64,000 bases of DNA from Eumeta japonica (GCA_005406025.1 BGZK01000525.1:248001-312000), one strand, 5' to 3'. Counted from the stretch's first letter, positions 10,060-23,660 are shown. Translations and numbers: made by a program. The notes: generated by a model not told the origin, from the letters alone.

Positions 10060-13000
10060 CTTCTACATTCACGACAATAGAAAATCACTTGTCTATGCCT
10101 GCCGGTTCGATTTACAACCACAGACGAATAGATGGATTATATTTTTACAACAGTTATACTACTCGTATACGCCGAAGAGTACTTCTTTCTAGTTTTTGAC
10201 AACCTCGTACCCGTGCTGATTCAGGGTGCAGAGCTGAAGTCCGAGTAGCCGTCAATCTTAAATACAATCTCGGCACTGGGTGGCCGAGATATGTCGATCT
10301 GATGGCAACACTTCAATGTTAAAACTCGCAAGTCCACAAATGGCCGCTCTTCGTGTTTCCAAGTACAGTCGCGGTATTTCTAAATCGAAAGACAAATACT
10401 TCATTCTTTCTCTTGTAGGTTAATTGTAATGAAATTGCTGTATAATCATAGTAACTAAGACGTCTAAATGTCATGTTGATTCAAACTGCGAGTAGAAATG
10501 ACCAGAAGTGGTGTAGTGTGTAAGTGCCACTTTGATTTGTTGCCGATTTTATAGTATTTGTTGCCACGATCGTGACGAAATTCTGACCTACTGCGACTTG
10601 TTGTATTATAGTTAACACGCCTTATTTCATACATCATATTGTAATACGTCTAGACACGTTCGTCATAGAATTTAAATGGGCTATGTGCCTGTTATTAAAA
10701 GTCCATGTAGCCTCTCTATTTTAAGTGCAGATATTTTATTTTACGTTTTTTCTTCTTGTACAGTATTAATTTCTTACGTTGTACATTGTTGAATTTTAAC
10801 CTTATTAAAGTCGTAATTTGCATTTATTACGGTTTCCCCTTTTTCTGTTAATTAGCGCCTTTTCACCGTCTCCTTTTAAACTGACATTTAACAAAAGTCC
10901 CCTTTATTTAAAAATTGTGTTTCTACTTTCTCTTTTTAACGGTTGTTAGGGTTAAAACCCGTTAAAAATAGGATTTCATTTTAAAAACATTTTTTCCTAA
11001 AAGTCGGTTTAAAAGAAGGTACTGGAAGAGGCCCTTAACCTATTAATTCGTTCCTGTTTTTAGCTTCCGTTCGCATACCCGATGAAAAAACAGAATTCTT
11101 AGGATCACTCTATTTGTCAATGTCAGTCAATTTTCTCCGAATTTACTAGACGAAAAAAGTTTCGAATTGGTATATAAACAAAATTAGTCAACTTGATGAC
11201 GAATATATAGTATAAATAAATGAATTCTGATTATAAGCTTTAATTTCGGTATGGGAGGGAATTACTAATAATTAAAATAAATCTTTGGTGAAAGTACATC
11301 ATGTAACGTATCAAATAAATGACTTTCGTTATGAAAAAGATAAATACATGTTTAATTTTAAAATACATAGTTTAAAATATAATAAACAAAACATACAAAT
11401 ATCGTGCATTTCCACATTTGTCTCCGAAGCTATGTAAGTATTTAAAAAAATATGAATATAGAACCAAATTTTTTATTGCTTACAAGAAACTTTGAAAGTA
11501 ATTTCTTAATTATTAAATGCCTACGGAAAATAAAAACTAGTTGTCGATAGAAAGTGTATTTAAAATATAGAAAATGTGTTACCTAATTTCACTCTCCACG
11601 TCTGTCCGACTCTCCTTGGCCACTTTTTAGAAAAAAGTTACCAAAGGCTTGATTGTTATATAACAAAGGCATAAATTTATTATACATTTTTCAACAGTAG
11701 GCTCTATTCAATAATTAAAATATGGAATGACTTAAAGATCGCACCCTGTCTATCAAAACAACTTTAGAAGTCGTCCGTAAAATTAGCTGATGAGTAAATA
11801 AAAGAAGGGTAGGTTGTTTTTTATATTAAAAAGTATTAAAGGTCGAAAAGACAGGGTAGATTAAATTATATTACAACTGATTTAGGTTTAAAATAGTGTG
11901 ATCAAGTTATTACTAGAGTTTAGTCATAACTATTCAAATTGTCAAACAAAATAGTGTTTATCACTGAAGGGTAGGTTTAAATAAATATTTTCGATTCATG
12001 TTATGTGATGAAATTGAGACTGAAGTCAAGATGCGGCCAACTAGTAGTAGAGTGAACAAAATTCTTGTTCTAATTTTGCGTTCTGCACAAATACATCCAA
12101 CCGTCTTACTTTTCGAACGGCTTGTACTTCTGTACGGTCTTACTTACAAAACAAAAACTATCTATATATACTATTATATAAATTGCTTAAGACTGCTATC
12201 GAACATGGCCTACAATACACATTTTATAGACTTGTAGTGAATACTGCTATTTTAGAAAATCAATAAGAATTGCTGAAAATCCCATCCGTTTTATAAAGCG
12301 CCCATAGCTTAGTAGCGGATGAGCGTTCATGCGATACGCCAGTGGCATCGACTGCCGATCCGCCCCACTGAGCATTCTATGTAAATCGTGCGCAGAAGGG
12401 GATGTCAGTTGTCATTTTGTTAAGGCTAAAGGAAATCGGTGAGTCGAAAAGGGCCAAGTACAAAGACGTGTTGCTCCCCGACTCGTACAAAATGTTTGCC
12501 ATGATATCTACACATTTAGGCATTATATTACTTAGCCTAAACATACTTAAATGCATTTAATTATTTTATCGATGAAGCGGAAAAATGTCGCGAAATCGAT
12601 TTTATATACCTATACGGATTAGTGGATTTCGAAATAAATATCTAGGCTTTTTGTTTAATGTGATAGGGATTGCACAGGTATTTCTTTTTACTGATTTATC
12701 TTATTTTGGTAGTAGCACAATGTATCATATAGTCGGTGCACAAATTGTTACGAACACCAAATCGATTTGAGGAGATAAAACGGTTTTGTATGAAAGCCCA
12801 ATACGATATCTCAGCTTTAACACTTCAAAGGTTGTAGCGATAATCTAATCAAAGGCTGCTAACTGATATATTTATCAGTCAGCAGCTGACATGTACATAA
12901 CCAATAAGCAGTCGTATTTCGTAATCTCACAAACAGCGGGTTGCAAAAATATTTTACGTTTGATGAATTCCATTTGCATTTGTTTGTATGTTATGTTTTA

Positions 13001-13560
13001 ACTGAATTTTATTCAAACTACAAATCGGGTTACACCAACTTCATAAATGCCAAATAAGGTATAGTATTGACCCTTATAATAATATAAGATATTCCCATAA
13101 ATATCGCAGGAAAATGACATTTTTCCTGAATAATAGCAACATTCTAATTCCATTTATTATTGTAGTGTGTATTCATGACTTTGGACTGTCGCTTACAAGG
13201 AATAAAAGGTATTTATTGCTTACACTAGGTACACTAAACGATATCTCAAGGAAACTGGGAAGGGAATTTAGAAGAATTGGTTGAATGTATATTTTAAACA
13301 GAAATATCACTAACGTCATACTTTATACTTTATTAAAAATTATGTTCGTACAACCCATCGTAACGACGGAGTAAACTTTTTTAACCGTTAAATCGATTTC
13401 ATTCTAACTTCGCTCCCGAACTAGCTGCGACATATGGACCCACCCGAATACGGTCTAATACACTCTTATATTTCTCAGTCCACTTTCGGTTCTGATTCTC
13501 GTTGCTGGCACGGTGTCGATCTCGGTATCCGTGTAAACCACACCGGTAGCGGTATGGTTT

Positions 13561-13749
13561 GAAGATGAAGTGACGAGAGTAGAAAAAGGTACTTTGCGGT
13601 GGTTTAGTCAAATGGAAAGAATGAATGAAAGAAGACTGACAAAACAAATCTATAGAGCGAATTTGTATGATGAAAAAGTCGGTAAGGATCGCTCTAGAAA
13701 TGTCTATGCAGACCAAATTGATGTCAAATTAAAAAAGGGGCCAGTTTAA
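13561..13749 (+). pseudogene. RTE-like non-LTR retrotransposon, C-terminal fragment
   Basis: An open frame of 62 codons and a stop contains VEKGTLRWFSQMERMNERR followed by LTKQIYRANLY. This is the C-terminal segment after the reverse transcriptase in endonuclease/RT retrotransposons that are widespread in insects; I recall these as RTE-like. A second fragment of the same family lies on the minus strand at 43878-44063 and shares the KVEKGTLRWFG core. The piece here is 5'-truncated, as is usual for LINE insertions. The host would not use it. The family assignment is from memory of the motif. Confidence 0.65.
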
Positions 13750-13862
13750 AGCACCCGAAACCGACGAGCTTGCATGAAAAGATTGATGAATGTCACTGAT
13801 GCAAGAGAGATATACCATGTGGAAATCTATAGTCTCTGCCTACCCTTCTAGCAAATAGGCGT

Positions 13863-13910
13863 GATAATAATAATAGCAAAATAATAGTTTATTTTACTAT
13901 TATTATTATC
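13863..13910. repeat. 22-bp near-perfect hairpin
   Basis: Arms at 13863-13884 and 13889-13910 are reverse complements with one mismatch around a 4-base loop. They are built on ATA/TAT triplets, so it may be a collapsed simple repeat. Confidence 0.8.
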
Positions 13911-14699
13911 TTAAGAAACACAACGGACTGTAATAAAATGAATTAACTCATTTTATACCAAACATAGTTTCCTTTTGTAACAATGTTATAAAAGAATGAT
14001 CATATATTACGGGTTCTATAAGATGTGCTCTCAATTATTTGTTATTTCTTTGTTATTTCGAATGATTTTTCATTGTGGTATGTAACTACACTAATTTGCA
14101 TAAAATGTATAATTATGAGTAAGTCCTTTCAAAATCGATAAAAAATCCGTAAATGATTAATAACTAAGTCGAAAATCATTCCACACCATTTCAACTATTG
14201 CCTATGACCTGTCCCGGTCGTTCGTTATATACTTGCATCATAAGTTTTACATACTACATATCACATTATGTGATTACACACGTATACATAATTAGGATGA
14301 TATGAGGTTACATAATTCGTACGCAGTTCAACCGCGTCACTAAAGTGTAGACGCGTCACGGGTCATCCGGTCATATAAAGGTGAATGTTAGTATGAACGG
14401 GTTAAAAATATTTATTATTAGTTAATTCATTTATATATATGTGTGTATATATGTATGTATATACTGTAATACATTATAATTAATGTATTATACGACTTAC
14501 TAAACTCCAGAAAGGAATTTTTCAAATCGCTATACTCACGTCCGCCACTTAGAAACCATGAAAAAATCTTTTAAATTTTAAAAATCGAACTCTTCGCTAA
14601 CCTTTGTGTATGTTATGTAACCATATCGCATTTATCTGCCACTTGTTTTCACAAATTGACGGCGAAAAGAAAATTGTGTGTCTAACGCCAACATGACTT

Positions 14700-15630
14700 T
14701 AAGGCGAGGGAATTTTTGTGCAATGATTTTCTATAACTTTGCTGCCATATGAGCCAACAAGAATAACAGATATGGGCCGGCCTTTTACGATGAAGTTCCA
14801 TCCCTTGCCTCTGTCAATAAATGGTTGAACGACCTTCTACGCCGATCACCGAAGATAACATCAATATTATGTGGCTCATGACAGAGACTGACATAAAGAG
14901 TGACCTGCTGGCAAATTTTGATAAGCTTAGGTATCGGTATGAGTGAAGTGCACAAAACCCTCCATGAACACTTAGCTGTCAGGAAGCTTTGTACTCGGTG
15001 GATACCTCATAATTTGACCGAAGCTCATAAACTCGTCGCATTAGTTGGTGTCGCGAAATGATGCAATAATTTGCTGATGTTGACTCAAATGCTGTATACA
15101 ACATAGTTATAGCTGACTAAAGCTGGATCTACTGTAACAATTCTGAAACTAAACAACAGTTTGCTTACTGAGTTTCTAGAAGGTTTTTAGGTGCTTTTAT
15201 TGATTGCCCAATAAAGTAAAATGAGGTCGAAGTGTCGGAAAAATAATGGTGGCCTCTTTCTTCGGTCACCAAACAATTTTAGTTTAAGAACACTAACGAT
15301 TGTTTGGCTGTTGTTTTGGAAATAGTTTGCGAAAAACGAACCCACAATATAATTCTCCTTGATCATGACAACGCCTCACCACATACCGATAGACAAACAA
15401 TGAATTATTAGGAGTCATTAAGTATAGAAGTACTGGCTCAGCCGCCTTACAGTCCGAGCTCACACCATGCGATTTTTTCCTAAAATAAGGAGAAAGTTTG
15501 ATGAAAGTATTTTATGGATGCTAAGAGCGCTGAGTGGCTGCATATGAAAAGGCTGTCTAAGGGACCCTAAACACGAATGGGCAAAGCGTTTGTTTCAGTG
15601 GTTTCTTCGAATGCAGCTATGTATTAAATG
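14700..15630 (+). pseudogene. Mariner transposase pseudogene (copy 1)
   Basis: Translation in shifting frames shows the order typical of a mariner transposase. The DNA-binding part ends at VHKTLHEHLAVRKLCTRWIP followed by HNLTEAHKL. A segment equivalent to DESWIYxYxPETKQQ is at about 15115-15160. The catalytic-core block ILLDHDNASPHT is at about 15350-15385, and QPPYSPSSHHAIF (equivalent to PPYSPDLAPxDFF) is at about 15435-15480. Mariner enzymes excise and insert DNA at TA sites using a DD34D triad. Here there are many in-frame stops and frameshifts, and the second acidic region is altered, so the copy is dead. Terminal inverted repeats were not located. The neighbouring sequence on both sides is non-coding. 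Confidence 0.85.
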
Positions 15631-15939
15631 TAGCGACACTAATTTGATAAACAATAAATAATAAGAATAACTTGCTAGTTTGATCAGCTTCTTATCTTCT
15701 AAGCACTTTCAGATAAGCCCACGTATGAATCTATCATTACGTTCAAAATTTTAAAGAAAGTCATAAAATACTATATAATTTATTTAAATATTTTTTTAAA
15801 CTGTGACCTTAGATCGGTCCCATTAACGTTGGTTAATAAATGATGTGGCATCGTTATAACTGACACAATTAAACGTTTACGTAGCAGGTACATTTAAGGC
15901 ATCAGACAACTAAACTTACATTTGATCTGTTTATTCTTA

Positions 15940-16400
15940 ATTTTTCAATCGGACTTCAAAAACGGGTTAACCGCAAATCGGACTCGCATAGAGAAGGTTC
16001 CGTACTGTAAATCATTGCATATAGTTTTCGCTGAATTTAAGCGACACGTTTCGCACCCAATTTCACTTCATGGCGTTAGGATTTTCTTTGATTTTTTATG
16101 AATGACAGTCTACATTAAACTATGCATCTTCAAATTATAAAATCTATATTTACTTTCTTTTAGAAAATCCATCCATTTTATATGTCACATGATTTTTTAG
16201 ATTTTTAATTCATTCCCGAATTTAACCCTCACAATAAGAGTGCTTTTATATATACTATGCGTTCGTAATTGAGCCTCCTATTTTGTATATATACCAAAGC
16301 CCATTTTTTCCAGAGGATTCAAAGAAAATTTACTGGAATAGACGAACAGAGAAAGAGACACGAGAGTGATCTTGTAAGGTTTTGTTAAATGTACGGAACA
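15940..16400 (-). repeat. Dispersed lepidopteran-type repeat (reverse orientation)
   Basis: TTCAATCGGACTTCAAAAACGGGTTAACCGCAAATCGGACTCGC, with GGTTCCGTAC just after it, is the reverse complement of the end of a repeat seen very widely in moths and butterflies (GTACGGAACCCT...CGAGTCCGACTCGCAC). The far end is not well defined. A copy in the other orientation lies at about 17410-18045. Confidence 0.5.
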
Positions 16401-16439
16401 CTAAAAATGAGAGCGTTTTCAATTTAACTGCATTACTGG

Positions 16440-16690
16440 TTATCCACAGATAGCCGACTGCTCGATTGGCTCAATTATTAGTGATCCTATGCGCTGCGGT
16501 GAGAGTGTGGGTTCGATTTCCTGTTAAGAAAAGAGGTCTGGAAAAAGGTCTCCTAGAGAATACACATAAAAATCGTTCATTGTGTCTGCTGAAAACCACT
16601 TTCAATAGTGAAATCGCTGGACGTTTGTAAGACTAACAAGGGCCCGCAGTCTACGAGCGACTTGTTTATTAGTCTTGTCGGAATGATTTA
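16440..16690 (+). mobile_element. tRNA-derived SINE-like sequence
   Basis: A pol III A-box-like TGGCTCAATTATTAGTG (about 16468) is followed about 45 bases later by a B-box-like GGGTTCGATTTCC (about 16508), then by a unique tail ending in an AT-rich stretch. This layout suits a tRNA-derived SINE. It does not fold as an intact tRNA. No target-site duplication was found. Confidence 0.45.
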
Positions 16691-17409
16691 CAAAATTAAG
16701 GACATATTAAACAGCTTCATCATTTAAATGTTTATAATTATTTATTGTGCTCAGAGTACGGTGTAAGTTAGAGCAGGATAAATAAGACAAAAAATTATAA
16801 ACACTAAAAAATAAGAAACAAAGATGACACATATCAATAAACACGAACAGAGTAGGTGATGTATTGTCTTAAATAAACAACACGTCATAAGCCAATGAAA
16901 GTAGAAACATGAGGGTCAAGGATTTCAACCTTCTCGGGTTTGGTACACTTTTATTATTATTATTTTTTTAATATTTGTAACATAAATTTGCAAACTAAAC
17001 TTCTTTGCAAACTAAACTTCAAAAACACTAAATCTATAAAATCTAAAAGAAATAAAATCAGTTAAATCGTCAAAGAATTAACGTGACTATGCCACATATG
17101 AAAAGGTATTAACATACAATATTGAAAATCATGTTATCAGCTATTGTACACAACGAAACAATAATAATTAAACGACTTAGCTGAAAAAACATTAGTAAAT
17201 TAATTAAACATTGATATGAAAAATAATAAATTTATATTACATAAACATCGCTCCAAGTTTGGCCTGGGCTAAAAGTTTCCATTATACGAAGTAGAGGCAA
17301 TTTGTGCGATTACTGAAATTCAGGTTTTTCGCTGAGTTAAATTTATAAGACATATGCGCGAAAGATGCGCTATCAATCCTAATATTTATAACAACTACGT
17401 TTATTTACG
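16691..17409. other. AT-rich, nothing recognised
   Basis: AT-rich sequence without an ORF, hairpin or repeat that I could identify. A short direct duplication of GCAAACTAAACTTC occurs at about 16990-17020. Confidence 0.5.
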
Positions 17410-18045
17410 TGTTTTAAGGTTCCTTACCTTCAAATGAAAAACCGAACCCTTATAAAGTCACTAGTGTGTCTGTCATTCCAACCAATTTATTCTAAATGTA
17501 CTTGACAGATTAAATTAACATTTGACATACGTCTATACGTATATAGAGACGTGCGTGCCTGCGTGCGTCCCTGTGTGAGTGCCTGCGTGCGTACGTTTGT
17601 ATATATGTGTGTGTATACTTATGGGAGAAAATTAAAAAAGTTTTTTATGATGTTAAAATGAAGTTTTAAAGTTACTTCAGAATATAGACGAAATTTAACC
17701 ATTACACCCTGTTTATCTCTGAAATCACTATGTTCAAAAAATCAGAAAATAAATCTTTACTTATAGATTACAGGGACATATGTAAAAGTTTATAGTTTAC
17801 TTAGTTTCAATGTCCAGTATAAACTCACACTGTGTTCGTATCAGTATTAACTTCGCTTATTCATAGAGTTGAATTAAGGAAAACAATAATTAAAATCGGC
17901 AAAGTGTGAATGCTGTTCGTGCTGAGACCGCAAACGAATGAATGATAATAATTTATTTTATTATTTAATGCAAATATATTGTGTTTTAGTACGGAACCCT
18001 CGAAGTACGAATCTGACTGAGACTTGGCTGCTTTTTTAAAGCTGC
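17410..18045 (+). repeat. Dispersed lepidopteran-type repeat
   Basis: Begins with AAGGTTCCTTACCTTCAAATG and AACCGAACCCTTATAAAGTCACT and ends with GTACGGAACCCTCGAAGTAC, then a diverged 'GAATCTGACTGAGACTTGGCTGC'-type end. Both boundaries match, with divergence, a repeat that I remember as extremely common in Lepidoptera. It has no ORF. Inside is a GTGCGTGCCTGCG-type low-complexity stretch (about 17550-17615). Confidence 0.6.
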
Positions 18046-20755
18046 TTATTGGTTTACACCTACTTTTATACTTTTTCCTCTACAAGTCGTAAAAGAAAAT
18101 TAATATATAACATGTCGCTTATTACAATAATTTTTATCTGTAATAATGTTGTTTTCCCACTAACTTTAATTAGATATTTTCTGATACAAAGATAAAAATG
18201 TACATGATTTGAGTTACGTTAAGAAATATCACTTACTATCTATAATACAACATACGATCTGTGGCGCGCCTGATGAGCGCCTATTTTGTTCGCCTTCTTT
18301 GTGTGCCTAAACCATTCGTCCCATTACCATAAAACTCACGACACATGCTGCTCGCAAACGGAAAGCTTTCTTAAAAAAACTAATAATTGTCCCCGATTTC
18401 ATCTGAATATTCGTATTGTTGAATCAAACTATTCAATAGGTTCTAAAAATTCCTTCATGAATAAGAAGCTCTTTGATTAAAAAAGACTATTAATATTTTT
18501 TTCTGGTGTTATATGCATATGTGTGGTATTGAAGATTCTAAAAATTCTTCCACTTACAGGAAGCTGCACTATTTTCGATTTAATTAGCCTAATTTCTATT
18601 TTGATGTTTGCTTCGTCCAAATTGGAATTGCGAACGGTGGCGAAGAGCAGAATCGAAAACCGAAACCAAACGGAGATTAAAAGTGCTAAATTAACCAAGA
18701 TCGCAGTCGAATGTGGAACTAAAACAAAATCAAGAGAGTTATGGAAACTGGAATAAAAAGCAGTACCACGATTAGAATTCAGCATTTGCCTCGAAACGTA
18801 ATCTATTTAGATCGAGACCGGGTCCAGAATCAAAAGCGGGACCGCGATGGGACTCAAGGGGTGAGAGTTGGCGTCGAGGCAGGGCCGGGACTAGAACCGA
18901 GAACGGGACAGCAATCGAAATCATGATTAAGATCGTAATCGGCCGATGTATAAGAAGTAGGGATTCATTCTATATGCACGCAAGCGTAACCACGGACGGA
19001 AACTGGTTCGAATACATTTTTAGTGATGCGATTTAAATATAGTGCGCCAATTGATATCTCACTTCATTATTAAACTGTACCTATTTCACTACTCTTTAAT
19101 GGTGTAGAGAGGTAGGTACCTCATTACATAATTTTTTTCATTTATAATTTGTATTAAAATTTGTTTATTCGAAAACGAATAATAGAGCAAAAATGGTACA
19201 ATATATCCGACTCTCATATTAGTTGAACACAAAATAAAACCACTGTGCGGTGACGTCACGCGTATCGCGAGCCGTGGCGCCCTTGACATCTTCCGTACCT
19301 ATCACTTATATCAACTACTGTATAGGCATCGTAGTCCGTAGATAGACCCTTTTGTGCTCTCACCCGAGTCGAATTCGCTTAGCGCTACGAGCGCCCAATA
19401 CAAATCTATTAGTTAACTACTATAAGGCCCCAAAGGGACGCCGGATTTGGCGTCGTTAGTTTTTTCATTGTCCGCCAGCGGCCCCATTAGGTACTCCAGG
19501 TGTTCGATTTGATTTTACGAGCAATTCTGTAGGCTTACATGAAGATAATTGCTTATATTTCATTATATGAGCAGATAAATATTTGCATTACGTACTTTGA
19601 AATGAGCAAACGATAAATAGCATTCATGTTTGATAGATGGATGCTATTTATTGTTTTTTAACATAACAGTTTTTTTTAATCTGTATAAGATGTAATACTT
19701 TGAACCTATCAACTCAGTAGTAATAAGAACGTGATGCATTTTCTATTAAATATTAAAATGAAACTCATTGTTATATTGAATACAAAGTGCTAGTGACTTT
19801 GTTCAATGCCTTATTCAACGAAGTTAAATTGAATTAGAGACGCGTATTTTATAGTCTATCGAAGCTTTTAGTGGCTTCTCCTTTTATGCAAATAAAGTTT
19901 TATTACTTTAGCGAAATATCCTTAGTTTTCCAAAATCGAGTACACTATTTAGAGGTCACGAAGTCTTCATTGTTTTATAGGAATAACAAAAATCATTATA
20001 ACTTGCTTGGTAATCACTATTCGCGCTTTGTAACATATTGTTCTACAACGATGTAGCTATGAGGGCTAAGAACATATTCGCTTTATCATTCCATGCATTC
20101 CATGGGTTCGCAATGTTTCCCAGTCTGCGAGTACAGTACTCTGTATGATTTTATATAATACTTATTCTAACGTTTCTCCAAAAAGCGCTAGCGGTCGAAT
20201 AGTCAAGAGCAGCGCTTTCAAAGAAGAAGGTACGAGATTCGTAACATTGACAGAGATATGCCAGTCGTCTAATAAATTTCAAATTAAAATGAAAGTTACT
20301 GTGTCGGTCGAGGCAACAGCGAGTGTTGAAGCGTGAGTCCTTTAATATAAAGAAAAAGATATAGGTAGATGATAAGAACCTAACAGCAACATCTGTATTT
20401 GTTCTTAAGCAGTTTCCTTTAACAGGCACGCCACGCGATCGTCGTCACATAATACATAACAACAAATTGCAACGCTGTTGCTAATTAATGCATTAACTCG
20501 ATATTTTTCCAATATTCGTTCAAACCGCGATTCCAAAACATTGCACTAGCTCTCGGTGCTACTTAAGCTTACATCATCATCGTAATAAATAATATTGTTA
20601 TATATTTATGTATAAACATATGAAGGTTTTAAATAAATTTTGACGTTATAGTGAAGATAGGCGTCGTTCTGTTTTTGTCTGTATTTAGCGAGACGAGCAC
20701 TTCAGCCTTCGATAAGTATGTCTATGTACAAGGTCACATATGTACATTATATATA

Positions 20756-20804
<49 letters not shown>

Positions 20805-21930
20805 AAGTATAAACGGGTACATATTTTAATCTTAAATTAGTGTATTCAATAATTTGTTAGGAAAACGACTTTAATTTCAAAACATGTAAGTTCATTTTAA
20901 CTTGTGATTTGAAACCAACTCTCTTGAAAACATCAATACAGTCCCATACACAACATCCATTTGTAATGGCTTATATGTAATGTATCTGGAAGAAAAAATT
21001 CCGGATAGAGTTAAATTTAGAATCTATTGGAACATATATGTAAGTCCATCATAGCGAGGTTTCTTTATTGGACTTAATGGGATTGTAATGTTATTTGTAT
21101 TTGTTTAGATCCTATCTGCATCTTACCTGTAGGTTTGTATCTGTTCTTATCGCAAGTCCATGTGGACATAAAACCAATGTGGATTTCGAATACGAAACAG
21201 AAAATGTTTTTAATGCTTTTAAATAACAATTCCACAATCGGAAAAATAATGTATTTTACATGTAAATCCTGATAAGAACTCTGTAGACATATGAATTCCA
21301 TTAAACTTTCCGTTTCTTTCCTTCGAAAGTTTTTGGGTATGGATATGGATTTGCTGCGACAAAAGCACATTAGGTTCCAATAAAATTATTGCTCATTGGA
21401 ATCTATTGGATATTTTCAAAGGGAAAGCTTTATATAACGGACAAGCCGTCACATACTCCACTCGCAGCTGATAGGCTGTCGACTCTCCGATCATCAACTG
21501 TAATTAAGGATGTGCTCGAGTCAATTCCGAAAGCATTTTCAATGCTTCGCATCTCAGAGATTATAGATTCGACGGACATTTGATTTCCGGACAATCTTTA
21601 TTTCAGCTGTACCGAAACTAGAAATGCGTTGTTTTAGAATCCAACGTGTTTAGTTAAATATATTTAACATGAAAAAAAATGATCGAAAGCAATAAGACAC
21701 CTCGCCGGCGTCACGCTGATAACGCATCGCACGCTGCGGAACACATCTGATCCGTCAGTCAGCCGAAGCGCAGCCGGAAGCACTGCCCGTCCGGGGCTCC
21801 CGTGTAACAACCGCGCGGCGCCGACCCATCACGACGGGCGATAAACACCACGTCTACGTAAACATGTATCTAAAATTATACTGATAATACAACTCGTGAA
21901 CTGCGCTGTGCCGCAACGTACGGAAATCAG
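18046..21930. other. No supported gene; simple and degenerate repeats
   Basis: Contains a purine-rich, degenerate GGACC/GAACC-type stretch at about 18600-18930 and a (TA)n tract at 20757-20802. An open frame at 20145-20336 ends close to a good GTGAGT donor and might be an exon, but I see no matching partner or motif, so it is not called. Confidence 0.45.
20757..20802. repeat. (TA)n microsatellite
   Basis: A TA dinucleotide run of about 23 units. Confidence 0.97.
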
Positions 21931-22157
21931 GAATGCTCAGTCGGGGCTGGCGCTCGGTCTGAGGGACAGAAGTTTGTGCCGGAACTGTGTCAGCAAATGC
22001 TGCCCCTCGGGCGCAGGTACGCCTCGGGCCTCTGCCACGATATCGGCGACATGGACGCCTTCGGGCAGCAGCGGTACCTTTGTGGGAAGTGACAAAATGT
22101 CGTTGGTGAACCTGACGGAGCAGTTCGATGTGATATTGTACGGTATAACCTGCGAAG
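21931..22157 (+). CDS. Possible exon of a Methuselah-like receptor ectodomain
   Basis: A GC-rich island in AT-rich surroundings has a reading frame with LRDRSLCRNCVSKCCPSGAG early and SLVNLTEQFDVILYGITCEG at its end. The Cys-x3-Cys-Cys-Pro pattern and the terminal LYGxxCEG are reminiscent of Methuselah/Mthl ectodomains, in which cysteines are paired outside the seven-helix receptor. The edges could be an AAATCAG acceptor (to 21930) and a GAAG/GTAGAT donor (22158). Between the two conserved parts the frame gives an unlikely peptide. One base over, it reads YASGLCHDIGDMDAFG, which looks more protein-like, so a pair of compensating indels is possible. No other exon of such a receptor is found in the window. 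It could be a real exon with very long introns or a stray duplicate. The name is a motif-based guess. Confidence 0.4.
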
Positions 22158-22199
22158 GTAGATACCGGGAAAATCAAAATTTTATCTACAAACGGTAAG

Positions 22200-23660
22200 C
22201 GACAACTTGTATGAAACTTTTAAAATACGCCGTCTGCTTTTTAGAGATTTTTGATAAGGCTCGATATTCATTTATACGTAACTTTTCGTCAATTTTTTAT
22301 AGTTTCGCTACCCTATGCGCTTGCTGCTTTCCAAAATCTTACACCTTAACATACTTCCAATCTTTTATAAGTGATATTCCGTTGCTTCTCCTTCAAAGTT
22401 ATTCACCTTCTTAGCAGGTAAAGTTCAGATATTAAATTAATAATTTCTGTAACAATATTACGAAAAACTTAATATTTCGATTGATGTTATATACAGTACA
22501 TTTAGTACATTTGCTTTTTTAAGTTTATCAAATATAGCTGTACAAATCTAGTTCTTAAATTACCGTGTTTCATTTAAAGCCATCATTACGTAAAAGATCA
22601 AACTGAACAATTCTACGTAACATTTGTGTTAAGTTTATGGTTTTGATAATAGTTACACAGTAGCATTATTGATTTCTCAGCCTCTTACGGCTATCATGGG
22701 CAGTATTATTTCATTCATAAAACGAAAACATTCTAAATAGTGTTGGTTTAATTTAATTAAAGTGGTGTTTATTTCAAAAATAAGACGTTAATAAAACGTT
22801 TCCTTAAATTATTAATGTAATCAAAAACAAAATTAATATTTTGATCAAATATATGGTTAGAAAATAATATTTATTTATATACTTAGAAAAACAATCGACG
22901 AATTACTCAATTGCGACTTTTTTAGTTTCAAAGAAGTAAGATTACTTTGTTTGTCTGCTGCTCTCTTGAACAATTCAAAGATGATGGAATTTTAGGAAGC
23001 GACCTCAAGAAATTTCGTATGACATTAAAACAGAGTTATATCGCCCGTTAACGGCGCGCCTGTACACGAGCACCTATCACACGAGCACACAAGCCACTTA
23101 TGTGCACGTGAAATGTCAAGTTGATTTTTATTAAAATCAACTTGACTCAGATCCTCGATATTCAAATAGATTAATGATAAACAACCCGCTTCACTGGGTG
23201 TTAAAAATACTGAAGGTTGTGTGGAATTCAAAATAAACGTCCTAAGATCATCTACAAACGATTGTGCGTCAAATGGTCAAAGCTTCTTATGCATACACAC
23301 GGTCAATGGTTTTAAACCATGTACGGACAAAGAAACGATTGTTTTCATTTTCTATACATAGAACGAAGGCTGCCCTATTCGATCTCATTTAAGGACTGAA
23401 TGTGGGAACATGAAGCATTATTCAAAGGTGAAACCGATTTTATAAATAAACTTATTTGAATATTGTTAGTTATTTTTATTGTATGGTTAAATTACGAGAT
23501 AAAAGAAAACGAAAAAAAACCGATAGATAATCCTGTTATTAACAGAATAATCCCAGGTTACACCGATCGCCGAGATGGTGCGATGGTGGAAATAATCGTC
23601 TTAAATATACAGTACGGTAGTATAAGTGAAACTTTACTTTAGCAAAATTTAGGGCAGTCA
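22200..23660. other. No supported gene
   Basis: AT-rich. The open frames at 22211-22414 and 23025-23231 (minus) lack motifs. It contains the perfect hairpin at 23115-23146. Confidence 0.5.
23115..23146. repeat. Perfect 14-bp hairpin with TATT loop
   Basis: GTCAAGTTGATTTT (23115-23128) is followed by TATT and its exact reverse complement (23133-23146). Confidence 0.9.

Larger units (their letters stand above)
7871..13560. other. No supported gene; hairpins only
   Basis: About 5.7 kb of AT-rich sequence. The open frames here (for example 8520-8825, 8810-9055, 9606-9818 and 11998-12237) show no motif, codon structure or splice context that I can defend. The only clear structures are the hairpins at 8971-9005 and 9992-10059. 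Confidence 0.5.
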
